Source: Costus lasius
Taxonomy: Eukaryota; Streptophyta; Magnoliopsida; Zingiberales; Costaceae
Assembly (NCBI GenBank): GCA_027563935.2
Contig: CM050453.2
Span: forward strand, 60,992,018-61,056,017
Length of the DNA: 64,000 bases
Reading direction: 5' to 3'
Made by a program: the position numbers and the translations under genes. A model generated the notes under the pieces. That model was not told the DNA's origin and searched no databases. It worked only from the letters and a program-made list of their open reading frames with translations. Shown one piece after another: positions 36,055 through 47,374 of this stretch (the first letter of the stretch is position 1; the number at the start of each line of letters is the position of its first letter).

Positions 36055-36521
36055 CAGGTTGTGAGCAACTCTTGTCTGCCCACACGATCCTTGCTTTGTT
36101 CTTTGCATAAAAAAAAATTGTTAGTTCTTGATTTCATGTTTTATTGCTTATTGCTTTTGCATCTTTTGCAAATTACTTGCATTTCAAAAAAAAAAAAAAA
36201 TTTCCTTCAATGTTCTTTATAATTAGTTTGCATGATAGTTAAGTATTTGCTATTTACTTGCAATTGATAAAAAAAAAAAAGAATTATTACATGTTTCATT
36301 GTTCATATTATTTTAGATTGCATATTTTTGCTATTTGATAAAAAAAAAAACAAAAACAAAAAAAAAAAAAACTTATTACGTGCTTCCATTCTTAGTTGTT
36401 CATTACATATGCATGCTAGTTTGTTTATTCATAGATTTATCCTCTCATACTAGCCCAAATCATTTCAACCATCTTAGGGAGCTCTATTTTCAAAGGACTA
36501 TATTGTGTTTTCAAATATTCC
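36055..36521 (+). repeat. TR-GAG leader with oligo(A) repeats
   Basis: Short leader with four A-runs (near 36109, 36186, 36268 and 36341-36371), each preceded by a TTGCATTT- or TTTGCTATTTGAT-like word, roughly 75-80 bases apart: a diverged tandem array. No coding frame of note; a 65-residue ORF at 36335-36532 is mostly translated poly(A). Confidence 0.6.
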
Positions 36522-37994
36522 ATGGCCACTAGACTCCAACCCCCTACCTTTAGTGGGTCTCTTAACCCTAAGGAATTTAATGACTGGTCAACAAAACTTG
36601 AGCATTATTTCTATTTTACTGCCATGCCTGAACATTGCAAAGTTAGGTTCACCAAGTTACTTTTACAAAAATCTGCTAGATATTACTGGACCACTGTTGA
36701 ACAAACCTTGGAAAGAGACAATCTGCTACCCATTGAGAGATGGGATGACATGCTTCATAAACTCAGAGAAAAATATGATCCTTCCTCTCTCCCTGAAAGA
36801 TTTCTTACACAAAAGAACATGACTGTAGCTGAATACATTCTAAAGTTTAAGACCCTCAACCATAGGAGTAGAGCTAGAGAACATCCTTGGGTTGTGCGTA
36901 ACCGGTTTATAGATGGTCTTAACTTTGAGATTAAGAGAGGTCTCACCTACTACCCCATACACACAATAGAAGAAGCTTTCCAAATAGCTAGTATGGTAGA
37001 ACAACATATTAAGGCAACAAATAGGAAAGGACTTGACCAACCTAGAACACAAAGCCAACCACTCCAACAAAAACTTGTTCAAACCTCAGAGTCTACCTTA
37101 GGAACTAAAACGAGTCAAGAAGAGACATGTGAAACTCAAGAGGCAAACCATGAGATAGAACCCATACCTCAACCTTCAATTTTAGGGCCCATACCCACAG
37201 GTCCTCAACTTGAGTTTAGCAATCTAGCTAAAGAACCCATAGTTGACTTGTCTGAGAGTCAAACTACCCCTAAGTTGCCCACTGTAGGCTTGTCTCAACC
37301 TAAGTGTCAAATAGAACCATTACCTTCAATTTTAGGGCTCATACCCACAGGTTCTCAACTTGACCTTAGCACTACCTCTAGCAAACCTAAAGATGACTTG
37401 CCTAAAAATCCAGTTGAACCCAAACCCATAGGTCTTCTTGAACCTCACATGGAACCTAAGTCAGATCCTTTTGAGCTTGACCTGGATCCTAATCCTCAAC
37501 CTTTAGGTCAACCCCTAAACTTAGAAAATCTCTTCCAGGACCCTATGATCCTTGAATCTTGTCTATTAGGTCCTTCTACCCACACCCTTAAGCCACCTTT
37601 GGAACCAACAAAACACAATGAACTTAAACATGCTTTGCACTCTGCACTTATTGAAGTTGAATATATTGATTTTGTCATTCCTTGTTCTTTGCTAAATCCT
37701 ATGATTTTCTATGACAACTTTACTAATGAGTATGGTCGAGAAAGGGAATTCAATGCAGGTACCATTGATATGCAGCTTGGACCGTGGACAAAGAGCAACA
37801 AGACAATATGCTGTGATGCTGACAACAATTTGAAGATTCAAATCCTGGAGGAACAATTTGCTCTTGCCTCTCCAAAACTTCTCCATCACCGCAATAACCA
37901 TTCTTTGGAGAAGAATTTTTTTTCACCCGGGGAGAATGATGCGGACAGGAACCACAAGCCACGAAGATACAAGTGGAGCCTAAAGGTGCCATAG
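36522..37994 (+). CDS. gag: TR-GAG Gag-like protein (490 residues)
   Basis: Single open frame. Residues 1-165 align by eye with the G2 Gag core: PTFSGSLNPKEFNDWSTKLE here, PPTFGGSVNPKEFLDWTTKL in G2, then KVRFTKLLLQKSARYYW. This is the capsid-like part that would assemble particles. After about 170 the protein is Pro/Ser-rich, with a twice-occurring motif (ILGPIPTGPQL, ILGLIPTGSQL) at about 225 and 270, then an acidic C-terminal part. There is no CCHC knuckle and no enzyme motif. The frame passes through the polypurine tract and ends 58 bases inside the 3' LTR (tail RNHKPRRYKW). CRM polyproteins are known to run into the 3' LTR, so this tail may be inherited. The start ATG follows the leader and gives MATRLQPP, like MATRSGAP of G2. 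Open despite older LTRs, which hints at selection for the protein. Confidence 0.87.
   Translation: MATRLQPPTFSGSLNPKEFNDWSTKLEHYFYFTAMPEHCKVRFTKLLLQKSARYYWTTVEQTLERDNLLPIERWDDMLHKLREKYDPSSLPERFLTQKNMTVAEYILKFKTLNHRSRAREHPWVVRNRFIDGLNFEIKRGLTYYPIHTIEEAFQIASMVEQHIKATNRKGLDQPRTQSQPLQQKLVQTSESTLGTKTSQEETCETQEANHEIEPIPQPSILGPIPTGPQLEFSNLAKEPIVDLSESQTTPKLPTVGLSQPKCQIEPLPSILGLIPTGSQLDLSTTSSKPKDDLPKNPVEPKPIGLLEPHMEPKSDPFELDLDPNPQPLGQPLNLENLFQDPMILESCLLGPSTHTLKPPLEPTKHNELKHALHSALIEVEYIDFVIPCSLLNPMIFYDNFTNEYGREREFNAGTIDMQLGPWTKSNKTICCDADNNLKIQILEEQFALASPKLLHHRNNHSLEKNFFSPGENDADRNHKPRRYKWSLKVP
37926..37936 (+). other. TR-GAG polypurine tract
   Basis: CCCGGGGAGAA (purine part GGGGAGAA) directly before the TGATGCGG start of the 3' LTR. 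It lies within the gag frame. Confidence 0.75.
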
Positions 37995-39737
37995 ACAAAG
38001 ACTCGTGAGGTCACAAATAAGCTAGCATGCTTAATCAAAAGCTAGCTCAATAAATAACAGCAAGTGAAGCTCAAGTCACATTCCAAATAACAAGTTGCTG
38101 CATAACAAATCCACAACCGAGACCTACATCGAGCACAAGAGGAAACAAAGGATTTAATCAAATCTTGGATCTCATCCAACGGCAACACTCATCATGGGAT
38201 ATCTTGTCCAGCAAAACATTAAAACCCCAATAACGTGCAAGCTTAAGATGGAAACAGCAACGTACACTTACAGCCAACAAAGGAAATTCTTCAACGTCCC
38301 CTTGCAGCCAACGATCATCTTCAACCAAGGAATCGTCAACGCCTCACAAGGAAGCCTCAAAGTCTCGCTGCTGCTCAAGAATGGAAGTTGCAACGTTCAG
38401 CAACAAGTCTCCAAGCTTCTCTATATGTATCCGCATGCATCTTGTAATCGCTAGAGAATTTTTGAATGAATTGATGGAAATAGTTTTCTTCCTCTATCGG
38501 ATGTCTTCCTCCCCCCTTCTCTAGGTGCATGTGTCACCAAGTCTTCTTCTCCTTTCCCTCTAATCTCCTCTTCTCCCTCAAACTCTCCACTTCGCTGCAA
38601 ACACCCGCACACGACAACCACACCCAATTTCGAAACTTCGAAAGCTCGCCACCGACGATCCACCGGCCGGATCTCCACGAAACTCCGGCCCCACTCCTCC
38701 TTTCCCTGACAAAGCTTCAGCCGCCGGGATCTGCCCATCCACCTCTCCGATCGCCGAAATCAGAAGAATCACCGTCACGCTCAGCTTCCGCCACACGTCC
38801 CCTGTTTCGCCTGCAACTTCACCTAGATCTCGAGATTTTGCAACCTCGCCGCCGGCGATCCCCCGGCCAGATCTCCACAATACTTTGGCTATCACTGTTC
38901 CTACCCTTGTGCAATCTCCAGCCGACAGGATCCATCCATCCGCCACTCCGATCAGCAGAGTCGAAACTTCCTGTCGATCCCCTGCTCTCACCTTGATTCC
39001 GCCCAACTTCCGCCTTTCAGCGTCGTTCTCCTCCGACAGGCCACCGTCCGCCCCGAAACTCCGGCCACGTCGTCACGCCAACCATACCAACCTCCAGTAA
39101 TAGCAGGTTTGGGTTTGGTCCATCACCGGCCGACCGGCGACCTCCCCTACTATGCCCGCCAACTTCCCCTGTTCTGTTCGAACAGCCGCCACTCTTTGCA
39201 GTCTCCCCTGTTCTGCTGAACAGCGCGTCCCCGCCTCCGCCTACGTTGCCACCCTCGCCTCACCCCACCACCAGCCGTCGGTGTTCCGACGATACCGACG
39301 CCGCCTCGTCTCCTCCTTGCTTCCAAATACTCCGACGAGCAATCCACGCTCGAGCGTCGATGAACGACACAAACCTTGCGTTCCCTATTTCTGATCTCCA
39401 TGAATTTCCTGCCTCAACTTTCTGTTCGCTAATCTGAATCTGTTTGTTTGCGCAGGTATTTTTAGCAATCGGCGCCACCAAAATCTTGATCTTTGGCGTC
39501 ATGAGGAAGAACTCACTTTGCTCTGCGAGAGGACGAGTTGATCCAACTGAAGCTACAATGGATCAGTCCGAAAGACATGACAACTCGTCGTAAATAATAT
39601 TTTGTAGCACTAAAGTCTATTTGCTATTTTCTAGCTGTTTTCTGAATTTTACACTTTATTTTGAAAATTAAAAAAAATAATAATAATAATAATCGGACTT
39701 TAATTAGTATCATATTTCGTGTCTCCACCCTGCATCA
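37937..39737 (+). repeat. TR-GAG 3' LTR
   Basis: 1801 bp, partner of 34246-36039. Differences include AACCACAAG/AACAACAAG at the start, a 1-bp deletion near 38690 and several bases extra near 39610. It contains the gag stop codon at 37992-37994. Confidence 0.94.
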
Positions 39738-40000
39738 GAAGACGACTGTTGTCGAGCAGCCAAACTCATCTAGACCCTAAAAGCCTAGATCCTTCCTTAG
39801 TGAGAGGAACTTGAGAATGTTCTAGCAGGATGACTCCAAGATCATAGCTCCAGACTTTTTGAGGAAGGACTCCCAGTATATAGGAGGATAGTGTTAGGAT
39901 GTGCTAGTAGAGATAGAGCATAGGATCACCACTGGGTTGTTTCTCTAGATACAAGATTTTGATCGCTCATTCAAAATCCATGCTCATACCTTGGACTTAG
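39738..40000 (+). pseudogene. U: unidentified degenerate segment (right part)
   Basis: Continuation of U after the TR-GAG TSD (39738-39742). In one frame, stretches such as IIAPDFLRKDSQYIGG and VEIEHRITTGLFL appear between several stops, consistent with an old coding sequence. It ends where copia C begins; the left flank of C is CTTAG (39996-40000). Not recognised. Confidence 0.35.
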
Positions 40001-41627
40001 TGTTGGGGTATGCCCTTAAGGCTAATGTTTGAGGCCTTGGGTTATTATCAGTATCATGTATAAACTGAGTACATGTTTATAAAGGCAATTGTTGTTATTC
40101 AGATTGTTACATTATCTGCTGCTGTATGTATACCTCTGAGTAATGTCTCAATGATGTTCAGCTTTGCTGACATTCAGAGTTGTCCTTAGTCGAGATATCT
40201 TGGTGAACATGAGACAGCCTTGATATGATTGAGACTAATATGTGTTCTGATCTTATAGGGTGCTTCGAGCATGGAATAGGATTTAAACACATAGGTGCAT
40301 TGGATGTACTGGACTGACCCTACTTAGGATATTCAATTGTTTGTCACAATGTGAATAAATCCTTATAAGCAAGCAAGTGGTATATTCCCTTTGACTTCAG
40401 ATCACTTGTGTTTCTAAGTGATGATTGACATTGTCTTGAGGTAGTTCAATATCATTTGAAAGATAATGGTTAAGGATTATCTTGGATAGTGGGCATGAAT
40501 CATGTTAGGACACTAGTGATAGATATAGGATTGCCTCTCCTAGTTGGAGTGTGATGTTCTAAAGGGGCCCCCTGGATGAGATGGTTGAGAAAGTGTATGG
40601 CCATACCCAGATGACTATGTTCATCTGATCTAACCATTCTCATCGTGTTGGAATTACAGGCTTGACATGCTTGTCCAACGAGAACATCCAGTGGCAAAGG
40701 GAACATGTATACTGAGTGAATTGGATTCACACTTGTGCTGTGGTTTGGGAGTAGTCTTGTAAGACTCTTTCCTTCATATCGGGAGACAGTGATGTGTTGC
40801 TAGATACCCCTCTCTAATCGTGATAATGTAAGTTGTCGTTACCGACATTGAAGGAAACCCTCAGGGTCGCACAATTTGATGATATTGCTTACTTATGTCA
40901 GATCGTGTGGACTGGAATTATTCTAGTTCAGTTTAAAGCAATTTAAACTCTGATCGGAAGTAAGATCTAGTCTGATCATGTTTGATTGATTAGGACATAT
41001 GATCAGTAAGCTTCGATCGGGAAAATTGATGCTTGATCGTAGAGATCAAGAGGTTCATTGAGATGTGTGGTTAGATCTTGAACCATGAGGTTCAAAGAGA
41101 TCAAGACCATGGCTAGTTCGATTTGGTCCTTGAACCAAATGGAATTGAACCGGTTCACTTAAGTGAACGCATGGTTCAAAGGGGAGAGGAGTTTCGATGG
41201 CTTCATGGGGAGTTAAACACTTACTATATTTGGAAGCAGATTTTTCTCTTGAGAAACGTCCCACGTTTTCGAACGTATGAACGCCCCTCTCGCCCCTTGC
41301 TCCTCTCGGGTTTTTGGTTCGTCTTCACGCCAAGAGAGGGAGTAGTGCGGCCAGCAAGAAGAGGACATCTCCTCACACGATCATAGACTCTTTGGATCTT
41401 TGCTAGCACAAGGATTACAAGGAAGAAGCAAAAATCCATCTTGTGTGTGATTCCTTTGGAGAAGAGCCGCTCGCCCTTTTTCTTCCAAGCCGCCTCTCAT
41501 GGCCATGGTAACATCCTCACTTGTTCTATACAAGTCTTCATATGTTGATCATATGTTTAAGTCATTCGATTTTGGACCTAGTCATGCGAAAAATTTTATA
41601 TGCGTATGTGACCTAGGGTTACTTTCA
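40001..41627 (+). repeat. C 5' LTR
   Basis: 1627 bp, TGTTGGGGTATGCC to TACTTTCA. TATA-like TTTATAAAGG at 40076-40085. It is diverged from the A/B/D/E LTRs (different tail after about 41000), so C is a separate subfamily. Confidence 0.93.
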
Positions 41628-41628
41628 A

Positions 41629-41641
41629 TTGGTATCAGAGC
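41629..41641 (+). other. C primer-binding site
   Basis: TTGGTATCAGAGC, one base after the LTR, identical to B. Confidence 0.88.
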
Positions 41642-43457
41642 GTGGTTTTGGCTCTATACATATGATTGCTTTCTTGTGATCCATGTTTGTTTTATGATTT
41701 GGTAGATCTACTAGATGCGCATGCTTTAGTTATCATGCGCAAATTCATTTCATGTGTTAGATCTACATGTGTTTTGTTTTCAACTAAGCTTGCGCATGTG
41801 TGATGTTTGTTTGCGCTTATAATAAAAGTTTTCAATCAAAACTTATTATCATGCGCGACCCTCACTAGATCTATCTAAGCGCCTGCTTCAAATACTTAGA
41901 TGGGTTAATAGGGTTGAAGTCGTTAGTCAAGTCTGGACCCAATAGCCTAATCAGACCATCTGACAGCCTAGATGGGTCGGCCGGATAGCACCTGTGCGCA
42001 AGCTATACAGGTGGCTATAGGTCGACTGCAGAAGGGCGTGTAGCGATGTCTGATTGAGGCGCCTTGTGAACGATCATGATTTAGGCCCGGGGTCACACCC
42101 GCTTGCCAGAAATCATGTGGGACGTTCAGCCCTTAAGGCATGCATAGTTGACCATCAGGTCGACGCAAGTCAGTTATGACTGGGTGCATGCAAGGGCAGT
42201 GGGTCTGACTTGGTCTGATGAGTGGATGCCTGTTAATGGACCGTTGTAAGGTAGCAGGGCATATAAGGAAATAAAATTGATGCCATGGGTATTTCAAAAA
42301 TTTTATTTTCTGTTTGGATCACATGTATACATGTTTGACATGTTCATTCGGTGTTTATTTAATCTTCAGTGGGCTGCCCTTATTTTTGGTGTGCTGTGCT
42401 GGGGCCTGCGTGCCTGGAATTTAATATAAATTTTGCTATGATCTGCGAATCACACTTTAATTTATGAAAATGTATATTTGACCTGCGAGTCAAACCATGT
42501 CTAGATAGATTAAAATGTAATTTGATCAGACATGAGCACATGAGCACACATGGCAGAGGCGCTTGCAGTCAGTGGCTTCACCAGGTGGGAGGTCTAGAGT
42601 TCGACTCTAGAGCAGGCGCATACTGCCTGAAGGGCATTTGGGCCCGGGTTGGGCCAGATGAAGTACAAGAGTCCCATAAAGAGCTCAAGTGAAGATTTTT
42701 GTAAAACTAGGGTTTTACTTAGGCTTTTATGGGCGTTTACCACATAAGATAATTGTGCTTTCTACTTATTGTTTTAAGTAATATTAGCACAAGCATATTT
42801 ATTCTTCTGCTATCACCATAGATTTTGCATGATAGTAAGAAGATAAAAGGACCGTTAAAATCCAACGACCATATCAAGCTTGATTGCCTTCTGACGCGAA
42901 ACCTCACTGTTCTGACTATCGTTGGGGCCGTGTTGTACCCACTCAGTGGGCACGCCCAGCTATCTTCAGACGGTGCAGGATTACACCTACATGCTACAGA
43001 GAAGGGATTTATCGCTTCTCGTTGCTCAGCATAGCATGTGGTGGTCCAGGAAGTAGGTCAGGTTAGCTTGACCATATAGGCTACATATTGAGCATATGAT
43101 AGCTATATGGAGGCAGCCATCTAAGGAATCAGAAACTGTGTTGTACCAACTCAGTTGGCACGGTCTTCTGGATTGCCTAGATGAAGGGGAATCGCACGGG
43201 TTGGCGATTGGCATGGATAGCCTACCAGTGACTAGTGCTTGAACTCTCTGTGCATCTTATCTCGCCTGAGCGAGATGCGGAGATCAAGTGTGAAATCTGG
43301 ATCCCATCTCACTAAAAGAGTTTCACTCTTTCGGGCTGTTTTATTGGATTTTTCAGTCAGACAAAATAGTGAGAAAAGAATCACTCTTAAGTCCTGGAAT
43401 GATTCTAACATGGATACTGACCTTGTTGTTCTTGCCATGTTGTAGATTCCTGCAGCA
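41642..43457 (+). other. C untranslated leader
   Basis: 1.8 kb, with the same block order as A and D but more diverged. Contains the T-arm-like hairpin at 42594-42610 and the GACCGTTAAAATCCAACG block near 42850. ORFs at 42825-43066 are counterparts of the non-coding block in A. Confidence 0.7.
42594..42610 (+). other. tRNA T-arm-like hairpin in C leader
   Basis: CTAGA-GTTCGAC-TCTAG, a perfect 5-bp stem. Against A and D (CCAGG...TCTGG) the second stem pair changes from C-G to T-A and the fifth from G-T to A-T, so pairing is kept while the loop is unchanged. Confidence 0.55.
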
Positions 43458-46400
43458 ATGAACACCACATGGCTCAATTTGCGATCCATATTGGAAAAGG
43501 AGAAGTTTGCTGGGCCAAACTTCTCAGACTGGTACAGATAGCTTAAGATTGTGCTTAAAGCTGAGAGGAAGCTGTATGTCCTTGAGTCAGCAATACCGGC
43601 TCAACCCGCTGCGAACGCCGCAAGGGCGGTTCGGGATGCCTATGAGAAGCACGTCAGTGATAGTACTGATGTCGCTTGCCTTATGCTTGCGTCAATGACG
43701 CCCGAGCTCCAGCGTCAGCATGAGGATTTGTCTGCTATTGATATTATAGCAAATCTCAAAATGCTGTATCCTACACAGGCAAGGACAGAACGCTATAACT
43801 TGACAAAACTTTTCTTTCATAGCAAACTGACTGAAGGGAGTCCAGTGGGAGCTCATGTGCTCAAGATGATTGGGTACAAAGAGGCCCTAGAGAAACTGGG
43901 ACATACCATCAATTCAGAACTTGTTGTTGATATTATCTTGTAGTCTCTCCCGGCTTCTTTCGATTCGTTCATTATTAATTTTAATATGAACAAAATCGAC
44001 TGTACTCCGGCAGAGTTACTGAACATGCTCTGCACCACAGAGCAGACTCTTGAGAAGGAAAAGCCTTCATCCTCTGTCTTAATGGTTCCTTCTAGGAATA
44101 AGAAGAAGGGGAAGAAGGGCAAAACCCCTATCAAGAGCTACAACAAGGCTTTGAAACAAAAGATGAAGCGGTCAAAGGACAACAGATGCTTCCATTGTGG
44201 CCAGCTGGGTCATTGGAAGAAGGACTGTAGAGCGCTCCAAGGAGAGAAGAAGGGAAGCAAGCCTTTCACTTCTGGCTTAGGTATTTACGTGACTGAAGTC
44301 ATGCTAGCTTCTTCTATTTCATGGGTGTTGGACACTGCATGTGGAGTTCACATTTGTTCAAATGTGCAGGAACTCAAGAGAAGAAGACAGGTGGGACAGT
44401 ATGAGGTGGACCTACGAGTTGGAAACGGGGCACGGGTTGCTGCTGTTGCTGTAGGAGAATATAACATCTCTTTACCATCTGGTTTTGTATTAGAACTTGA
44501 CAATTGTTATTTCGTACCAAGCATAACTAAGAATATTATCTCTATTCCTGCTCTTGTCAGGAAAGGTTTTTCTTTTGAATGCAAAGCTTCACAGTGTTGT
44601 ATTTCATATGATAATATTGTTTATGCAACTAGGTCGATTAACAATGGGTTATACATGTTGGACATGGAATCTTCTGTACAACAAATTGATAACAAGAAAG
44701 CCAAGTATGCTGATGACAGCACCTTGTTATGGCATAGTCGTTTAGGCCATATTAACAAGAAGCGCATTAAGCGGTTGCATGATCATGGACTGCTGGGATC
44801 ATTCTCCTATGAGGAGCTTGATACATGCAAAGCTTGTTTAATGGGTAAAATGACGAAGACTCCTTTTTCTAATAAAGGTGAAAGGGCTTCAGGTTTACTT
44901 GACCTTATTCACAGTGATGTGTGTGGGCCTTTTAGTAAACATGCTAGAGGTGGCTATTCATACTTCATTACTTTTACTGATGATTTCAGTAGGTATGGTT
45001 ATGTCTATCTAATGAGACATAAGAGTGAATCTTTTGACAAGATCAAAGAATTCAAAAATGAAGTACAAAATCAGTTAGGCCGAAATATCAAGGCACTTCG
45101 TTCAGATCGAGGTGGCGAATACTTGAGTCATGAGTTTACTGACTATCTGAAGGAGTGTGGGATCATCTCACAGCTCACTCCACCAGGAACACCACAATGG
45201 AATGGTGTGTCCGAGAGGAGAAATAGAACCTTATTGGATATGGTTCGTTCTATGATGAGTCAGGCTACTCTACCATACTCCTTTTGGGGATTTGCACTGG
45301 AAACAGCTGCAAAGGTGCTAAACTGAGTGCCATCCAAGGCAGTTTCAAAGACTCCATATGAGTTATGGTATGGGAAACAGCCGAGCTTGACATTTATCAA
45401 AATCTGGGGTTGCGAGGCTTATGTCAAAAAGCTCGCCTCTGGGAAACTGGAGAGCAGATCAGATAAATGTATCTTTGTCGGTTACCCTAAAGAAACTAAG
45501 GGTTATTATTTCTACTATCCCAAAGAGAACAAAGTATTTGTTGCTCGAACGGCTATTTTTCTTGAGAAGGAATTTCTTCTGCAAGAGGCCAGTGGGAGAG
45601 AAATAATGCTGGATGAAATTCCAGAAGAAGGACAAAGCAGTCAAGCACAGTTGGATGAGCCTGAGCCAATAGATCAGGTTAATGTTCAACCTAAGGCTCA
45701 GATATCACGGGAACCGCGTAGATCGGGAAGGATTCGTCGTCAGCCTGAGTGCTATGACGGAATCTACATCATTAATGATGAACCCCTCACTTATGCGGAT
45801 GCGGTCAGTGGACCGGAATCAGCAAGATGGCATGAAGCTATGCGAGCCGAGATGGACTCCATGTCCGACAACCAAGTCTGGGATTTGGTTGATCCGCCTC
45901 CGGGAGTAATCCCTATAGGCTGTAAGTGGATCTTCAAGAAGAAGAAAGACATGGATGGTAACGTGGTTACCTATAAGGGCAGGCTAGTTGCGAAAGGTTT
46001 TAAACAAATCTACGGGATAGATTATGATGAAACTTTCTCTCCTGTAGCCATGTTCAAGTCCATTCAGATTATTCTCGCAATAGCAGCATATTATGATTAT
46101 GAGATCTGGCAAATGGATGTGAAGACCGCTTTCCTTAATGGAAAACTAGAAGAGGATGTGTATATGACACAGCCTGAAGGTTTCATCAATCCATCAGAAC
46201 GTCATAAAATATGCAAATTAAAGAAGTCCATTTATGGACTAAAACAAGCATCCAGGAGCTGGAATATTCGTTTTGATGAATCAGTTTGTGAATTTGGTTT
46301 CATCAAAAATGAAGATGACCCGTGTGTATATAAGAGGTTTAGTGGGAGCGTGATTACTTTCCTAGTCCTCTACGTCGATGATATCTTAATCATTGGAAAC

Positions 46401-47354
46401 GATATTCCTGAACTGCATGCAGTCAAAGCATGGTTAAGAAAATGTTTCCAGATGAAAGATTTGGGAGAAGCAGCCTATGTATTAGGTGTGAAGATCTATA
46501 GAGATAGATCTAATAGGCTTCTAGGGCTATGCCAGAGTACTTACATCGATAAGGTCCTGGAGAGATTCCATTTAGAAAATTCTAAAAGAGGATATCTTCC
46601 AGTCAGACATGGTCTGAATCTTTCAAAGAGCTAGTGTCCTCAAACACAGTATGAGAAAGATGAGATGGACAATACGCCTTATGCTTCGGCTATTGGGTCT
46701 ATCATGTATGCAATGTTATGTACTCGCCCAGACGTCGCTTACGGGTTAAGCGTGACCAGTCGGTTCCAAAGTAATCCAGGGAAGGCACACTGGATTGCGG
46801 TCAAGAACATTTTGAAATATCTTCGGAGAACCAAAGATATGTTCTTGATTTATGGAGGTCAGGAAGAACTCAGTATTGAAGGATATACTGACGCTTCATT
46901 CCAATCTGACCAAGACGATTTTCGATCGCAGTCAGGCTATGTTTTTAGCTTGAATGGAGGAGCAGTGGTGTGGAAGAGTTTCAAACAATCAATTGTTGCT
47001 GATTCCACAACAGAAGCCGAGTATGTTGCAGCCTCAGAAGCATCAAAGGAGGCAATGTGGATTCGTAAGTTCATTCAAGAACTTGGTGTTGTTCCTTCGA
47101 GTGCAGATCCATTGGTTATCTTCTGTGATAACACTGGAGCGATTCCACAAGCAAAGGAACCACGGTCACACCAGAAGTCCAAGCACATACAGAGAAGGTT
47201 TCATTTGATCCGTGAGATCATAGATCAAGGAGAGATCAAGATCTGCATGGTACATACAGATGACAATCTAGCTGACCCGCTTACAAAGCCTCTGGCGCAG
47301 CAGAAGCATGAAAAGCACTGTAATAATATGGGTTTGAGATTTCTCAACCATTAG
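43458..47354 (+). pseudogene. gag-pol: C Gag-Pol polyprotein, decayed copia
   Basis: Same domain order and C-terminus (NNMGLRFLNH) as B. In-frame stops: TAG at 43539 (CAC in D), TAG at 43941 (from CAG), TGA at 45324 (from CGA), TAG at 46632 (from CAG). The Gag start differs: ATG at 43458 opens the correct frame (MNTTWLNLRS), while the family ATG site has a 1-base loss. The zinc knuckle CFHCGQLGHWKKDC, protease LDTACGVHIC, integrase residues, YVDD (about 46371-46382) and RNase H TDAS are kept. No frameshift is seen in pol. Not functional as a whole; a shorter protein covering protease and part of integrase (43986-45326) stays open by chance. Confidence 0.93.
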
Positions 47355-47363
47355 TTTAAGTGC

Positions 47364-47374
47364 AAGTGGGAGAT
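47364..47374 (+). other. C polypurine tract
   Basis: AAGTGGGAGAT immediately before the 3' LTR, identical to A. Confidence 0.85.

Larger units (their letters stand above)
34246..39737 (+). mobile_element. TR-GAG-type non-autonomous LTR retrotransposon, CRM-related
   Basis: 5.5-kb element with perfect TSD GAAGA (34241-34245 and 39738-39742), LTRs at 34246-36039 and 37937-39737, primer-binding site, a Gag-only ORF (36522-37994) and a polypurine tract. The internal region is only 1.9 kb and has no protease, RT, RNase H or integrase. The ends TGATG...CATCA and the Gag core relate it to the CRM-like element G2. By eye the LTRs differ at roughly 30 positions, so it is older than A, B, G1 and G3. 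Gag-bearing elements without pol are known in plants as TR-GAG; placing this one there is my inference. Confidence 0.92.

Noticed and set aside
41123..41386. 87-residue ORF in the C 5' LTR
   Set aside because: No family resemblance, not conserved in other copia LTRs, and lies in a part specific to C.
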